Shown here piece after piece: positions 6,615 through 8,311 of a stretch of DNA of 8,311 bases. Origin of the DNA: JAMWCX01 sp964352425 (lineage in GTDB: Bacteria > Omnitrophota > Gorgyraeia > 2-01-FULL-45-10); assembly GCA_964352425.1 (NCBI GenBank), contig CAYGRZ010000060.1, positions 1-8,311 of the forward strand, in the 5' to 3' direction. The position numbers and the translations under genes are program-made. The notes beneath the pieces are model-generated. The model did not search any database. It saw only the letters and a program-made list of their open reading frames with translations, and was not told where the DNA came from. Position 1 is the stretch's first letter. Every line of letters begins with the position of its first letter.

Positions 6615-7713
6615 GAGTATCCCCCAGTATTTTTGCCGTGCCTGACTTATAAAAAGGCTTTTCGGTAACGATAGCCTGTATCTCCACGTCATTCTCTTTC
6701 AGGACTACCGCTGTCCCGACAGGACAGGCGGCCGTCACATACCCCATACCGATACCTGCGGTGAGGCTCGGCGAAAAGGACCCGCTGGTAACGACACCTA
6801 TGTCTTTTCCGTCTTTGGCGATGCGGTAATTGTGCCGCGGCGCCCTGCGCGAATTTGCTGTGAAATATATGAACTGCCTGGCCGTCTTTTTTTGCAAGAG
6901 CGCGGCTTTGCCGGTAAAATCTTTTTTGAGGTCCACGAACCTTTTCATGCCGGCTTCAAATGGCGTCGTATCCGTGGTGATATCCTGGCCGTACAACGGG
7001 TAGCACATCTCGAGCCTGAGCGTATCCCTGGCGCCGAGCCCTGCCGGCTTGACGCGCGCGTCGCTAAGAAAGAGCTTCCATAATTCTACCACTTTGGCGC
7101 CCGATATGTAAATTTCATATCCGAGTTCACCCGTATAACCGGTCCTGCTGACAATGACTTTCTCTCCCAGAAGATCAAAATAGCGGAATGTATAATACCC
7201 AAGCCCGGCAACGCCGGAGCCGATAAGCTTCTTCATGACATCGAGCGATTTCGGGCCCTGCACGTCCAGTTTCCCCGTCGCGTCAGACGCATTCTTAAAG
7301 TCCGCATCTTTTGACAAATGCTTGCGAAATTGCGCCTCGTCACCGGCTATCGTAGCGGCATTCGTCACGACCATCCATTCTTCCTTCGCTATCCTGTATA
7401 TGATCAGGTCGTCGATGACGCCGCCCGCGTCGTTGAGGGCGAATCCGTAACGGCAGCTTCCTGCCGGTATGGCCTTAACATCAAAGGTGACTATTCTTTC
7501 TAAGCCGCTCTTATCCGCATCGCCGCGGATAAAGAATTCACCCATATGGCAGATATCAAAAACGGAAGCCTCTTTGCGGGTCCACTGGTGTTCGGCGATA
7601 ATGCCTGCATATTGTATCGGCATGAGCCATCCGCCGAACGGGGCGAGCTTGGCGCCGAGGCGCCTGTGTTCGTCTATGAGGGGGGTTGTCTTCAGGCCTG
7701 TCGGGCTATCCAT
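6598..7713 (-). CDS. gcvT: aminomethyltransferase, glycine cleavage T protein
   Basis: GcvT releases ammonia from aminomethyl-lipoyl GcvH and transfers the methylene to tetrahydrofolate, forming 5,10-methylene-THF. The 371 residues are of family length. Landmarks are TPLIDEHRRLGAKLAPFGGW (10-29), the DICHMGEF block (53-60), and GGVIDDLIIY (97-106) with the conserved catalytic Asp101. The C-terminal barrel contains SRRAPRHNY and VTSGSFSPSL. The start at 7713 is preceded only by a weak GGA; no better start is visible, and the first residues already align with the family. It is the first protein gene of the operon, 159 nt downstream of tRNA-Thr. The stop lies inside gcvH, so translation of the two is probably coupled. 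Confidence 0.96.
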   Translation of the reverse strand: MDSPTGLKTTPLIDEHRRLGAKLAPFGGWLMPIQYAGIIAEHQWTRKEASVFDICHMGEFFIRGDADKSGLERIVTFDVKAIPAGSCRYGFALNDAGGVIDDLIIYRIAKEEWMVVTNAATIAGDEAQFRKHLSKDADFKNASDATGKLDVQGPKSLDVMKKLIGSGVAGLGYYTFRYFDLLGEKVIVSRTGYTGELGYEIYISGAKVVELWKLFLSDARVKPAGLGARDTLRLEMCYPLYGQDITTDTTPFEAGMKRFVDLKKDFTGKAALLQKKTARQFIYFTANSRRAPRHNYRIAKDGKDIGVVTSGSFSPSLTAGIGMGYVTAACPVGTAVVLKENDVEIQAIVTEKPFYKSGTAKILGDTHAHTG

Positions 7714-7754
7714 GCGGTTCCGTTACGTAGAATGATGCTTTCAGAGACTAAAGC

Positions 7755-7760
7755 AATATA
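7755..7760 (-). promoter_or_regulatory. possible -10 box for the gcv operon
   Basis: On the minus strand the hexamer TATATT matches 5 of 6 consensus -10 bases and would start transcription about 35 nt before gcvT. There is no recognisable -35 at 16-18 bp (AACGCG at 17 bp), so this is weak. The alternative is that the operon is read from further upstream, through or after the tRNA. Confidence 0.25.
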
Positions 7761-7801
7761 ATGGAGCTGCCCTTCGGCGCGTTCGCCTGGCGTATACAAT
7801 G

Positions 7802-7860
7802 GCTCACTTGCTCAGGATATGGTGAGCAAGTCCCGCCCCGAGCTCAAATACGGGGCGGGA
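7802..7860 (-). promoter_or_regulatory. two abutting hairpins in the gcvT leader
   Basis: Hairpin 1 pairs ACTTGCTCA (7806-7814) with TGAGCAAGT (7823-7831), a perfect 9-bp stem with an 8-nt loop. Hairpin 2 pairs TCCCGCCCCG (7831-7840) with CGGGGCGGGA (7851-7860), a perfect 10-bp GC-rich stem with a 10-nt loop. The two share base 7831. GCTCAC (7802-7807) can also pair with GTGAGC (7822-7827), which excludes part of hairpin 1. Neither stem is followed by a U-run on the minus strand. A classical terminator is therefore not supported; tRNA 3' processing, attenuation or RNA stability are possible roles. Confidence 0.55.
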
Positions 7861-7872
7861 CGCGTCGAACCA

Positions 7873-7948
7873 TGGAGCTGGCGAATGGATTCGAACCATC
7901 GACCTGCGGTTTACGAAACCGCTGCTCTACCAACTGAGCTACGCCAGC
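7873..7948 (-). tRNA. tRNA-Thr, anticodon CGT
   Basis: A complete 76-nt cloverleaf with encoded CCA. The acceptor stem is GCTGGCG/CGCCAGC and the D stem GCTC/GAGC. The anticodon stem is GCGGT/ACCGC around the 7-nt loop TTCGTAA, with anticodon CGT at 7913-7915 reading ACG (threonine). The variable loop is AGGTC. The T stem GATGG/CCATT (one G-U pair) encloses TTCGAAT. All stems are intact. It is transcribed toward gcvT and may be part of the same transcript or end at the leader hairpins. Confidence 0.97.
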
Positions 7949-8150
7949 GTTAATTATTGTAACTGCTTCTATATCAATTACTTATGTAAACTGCCTAAAT
8001 CGTTGCCCTCTTCCGTTTTCGGCACTTGGGGCAGATTTGGGACAATACACTTTTCAGAAATGCTTACTTCGGACGTTAATTATATCACATTTACGTAAAG
8101 TTGCATCAAAAGAATTTTTCGTTAGCAATTAAAAAGTTAATTTTTTACTG
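7949..8150. other. AT-rich intergenic segment, no gene supported
   Basis: Between the tRNA and the plus-strand promoter the sequence becomes increasingly AT-rich; 8101-8160 is only about 23% GC, against clearly GC-rich coding to the left. It contains a perfect 10-bp palindrome TTTACGTAAA (8090-8099) and short stop-flanked reading frames on both strands, none with a start, a ribosome site or a recognisable domain. The composition shift suggests the edge of an acquired segment beside the tRNA. Confidence 0.5.
7956..7961 (-). promoter_or_regulatory. possible -10 box for tRNA-Thr
   Basis: On the minus strand TACAAT matches 5 of 6 consensus bases and ends 7 nt before the mature tRNA 5' end, the right distance for a short leader. 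The hexamer 17 bp upstream (TAAGTA) is a poor -35, so confidence is low. Confidence 0.3.
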
Positions 8151-8179
8151 TTGACACTATGTCTCAAATATGATACACT
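8151..8179 (+). promoter_or_regulatory. extended -10 sigma70-type promoter
   Basis: A perfect -35 TTGACA (8151-8156), a 17-bp spacer, and TACACT (8174-8179) preceded by TGA (8171-8173) as an extended -10. The predicted start near 8186 leaves a leader of about 18 nt before the ATG at 8204. Motif quality and spacing are good, and the orientation matches the downstream ORF. Confidence 0.65.
8160..8177 (+). promoter_or_regulatory. operator-like palindrome overlapping the -10 region
   Basis: TGTCTCA-AATA-TGATACA is an inverted repeat with 6 of 7 half-site bases matching. It covers the promoter spacer and part of the -10, where a bound dimeric repressor would block RNA polymerase. This layout is common for autoregulated operons, including toxin-antitoxin pairs with an XRE-type antitoxin. 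The binding protein is not in the window. Confidence 0.45.
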
Positions 8180-8203
8180 TGCTTTGGACACAGAAAGGGC
8201 ATT

Positions 8204-8311
8204 ATGAGAAATTATTATGAAAACTTCTTGGTATACAGCGGTGAAAGATATTCGGCTTATTTTCACGCAGAAACAAGTGGTTCATCCAGCGTTAATGATT
8301 ATTTTGAACAG
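8204..8311 (+). CDS. 5' end of an unidentified gene, possibly HigB/RelE (Gp49-like) toxin; truncated by the window
   Basis: Only the first 36 codons are visible and the frame is open to the window end. The ATG at 8204 follows GGG by 4 nt and lies about 18 nt after the predicted transcription start. The residues RYSAYFHAETSGSSSVNDYF resemble the N-terminal strand and the GxSPVxxFL turn of phage Gp49-like HigB/RelE toxins, in which a beta strand is followed by a glycine/serine turn and a helix ending in a short 'FL..L' motif. With a palindromic operator in the promoter, a toxin-first TA operon is reasonable but unproven. A second start at 8217 in another frame is also open to the end but has no nearby ribosome site. 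No catalytic residue can be checked from so short a fragment. Confidence 0.45.
   Translation, partial: MRNYYENFLVYSGERYSAYFHAETSGSSSVNDYFEQ

Noticed and set aside
6615..6692. 26-residue N-terminal extension of gcvH from the ATG at 6692
   Set aside because: The extension has no counterpart in GcvH, lies within gcvT coding sequence, and the start at 6614 has a good ribosome site and the canonical N-terminus.
7831..7860. GC-rich hairpin as an intrinsic terminator of the tRNA
   Set aside because: The stem is strong but there is no U-run after it on the minus strand and no T-rich stretch on the plus strand, so a terminator call is not supported.
7761..7937. 58-codon plus-strand ORF across the leader hairpins and antisense to the tRNA
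   Set aside because: It reads through the complement of a perfect tRNA gene. Such ORFs are typical spurious calls and no ribosome site was seen.
7975..8080. Short minus-strand open frames that could be the worn 3' end of an integrase
   Set aside because: The two frames are only about 22 and 33 codons between stops, have no start, and show no recognisable catalytic motif. Any resemblance to integrase tails is too weak to annotate.

Overview
The window is one compact, minus-strand operon for the glycine cleavage system together with the enzymes that make its lipoyl cofactor. A tRNA gene lies upstream of it on the same strand, and unrelated plus-strand genes flank it on both sides. In transcription order (right to left) the operon reads gcvT (7713-6598), gcvH (6614-6228), gcvPA (5911-4574), gcvPB (4583-3120), a LipM-type octanoyl/lipoyl transferase (3118-2342), lipA (2379-1495) and an MFS transporter (1498-230). 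Almost every junction is an overlap or a 1-nt gap. The exception is gcvH-gcvPA, where 316 nt of repeats and a 100-N assembly gap interrupt the operon.

The genes work together. GcvPA/GcvPB decarboxylate glycine onto the lipoyl arm of GcvH (Lys63), and GcvT passes the methylene unit to tetrahydrofolate. The LipM-like protein loads octanoate on GcvH and LipA inserts the two sulfurs. Dihydrolipoyl dehydrogenase (L-protein) is not in the window and must be encoded elsewhere. The MFS transporter has no obvious link to glycine.

Left edge (1-237): a TTGACA/TATTTT promoter and a strong Shine-Dalgarno drive a 56-residue, nine-cysteine protein built from two copies of a CCxxCx5C knuckle. It converges on the MFS gene. 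Middle (5912-6227): a minisatellite of GTCATTGCGAGGGTCCCT units runs into an 87-bp nested palindrome that ends 3 bp after the gcvH stop codon. The minisatellite unit begins with the palindrome's own terminal repeat. Right side (7714-7948): a 159-nt leader upstream of gcvT with two abutting hairpins, then tRNA-Thr(CGT); pieces of the tRNA 3' half are repeated in the leader. Right edge (about 7950-8311): composition drops sharply to AT-rich, with an extended -10 promoter overlapped by an operator-like palindrome and the start of a plus-strand gene. That gene may be a HigB/RelE-type toxin, which would fit an acquired segment next to the tRNA.

Organism: GC-rich coding, the split P-protein (gcvPA/gcvPB), the TGTCATTGCGAG palindrome family and an N-filled gap suggest a draft or metagenome-derived genome of an uncultivated bacterium. 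A candidate phylum such as Omnitrophota would fit, but the sequence alone does not fix the lineage.
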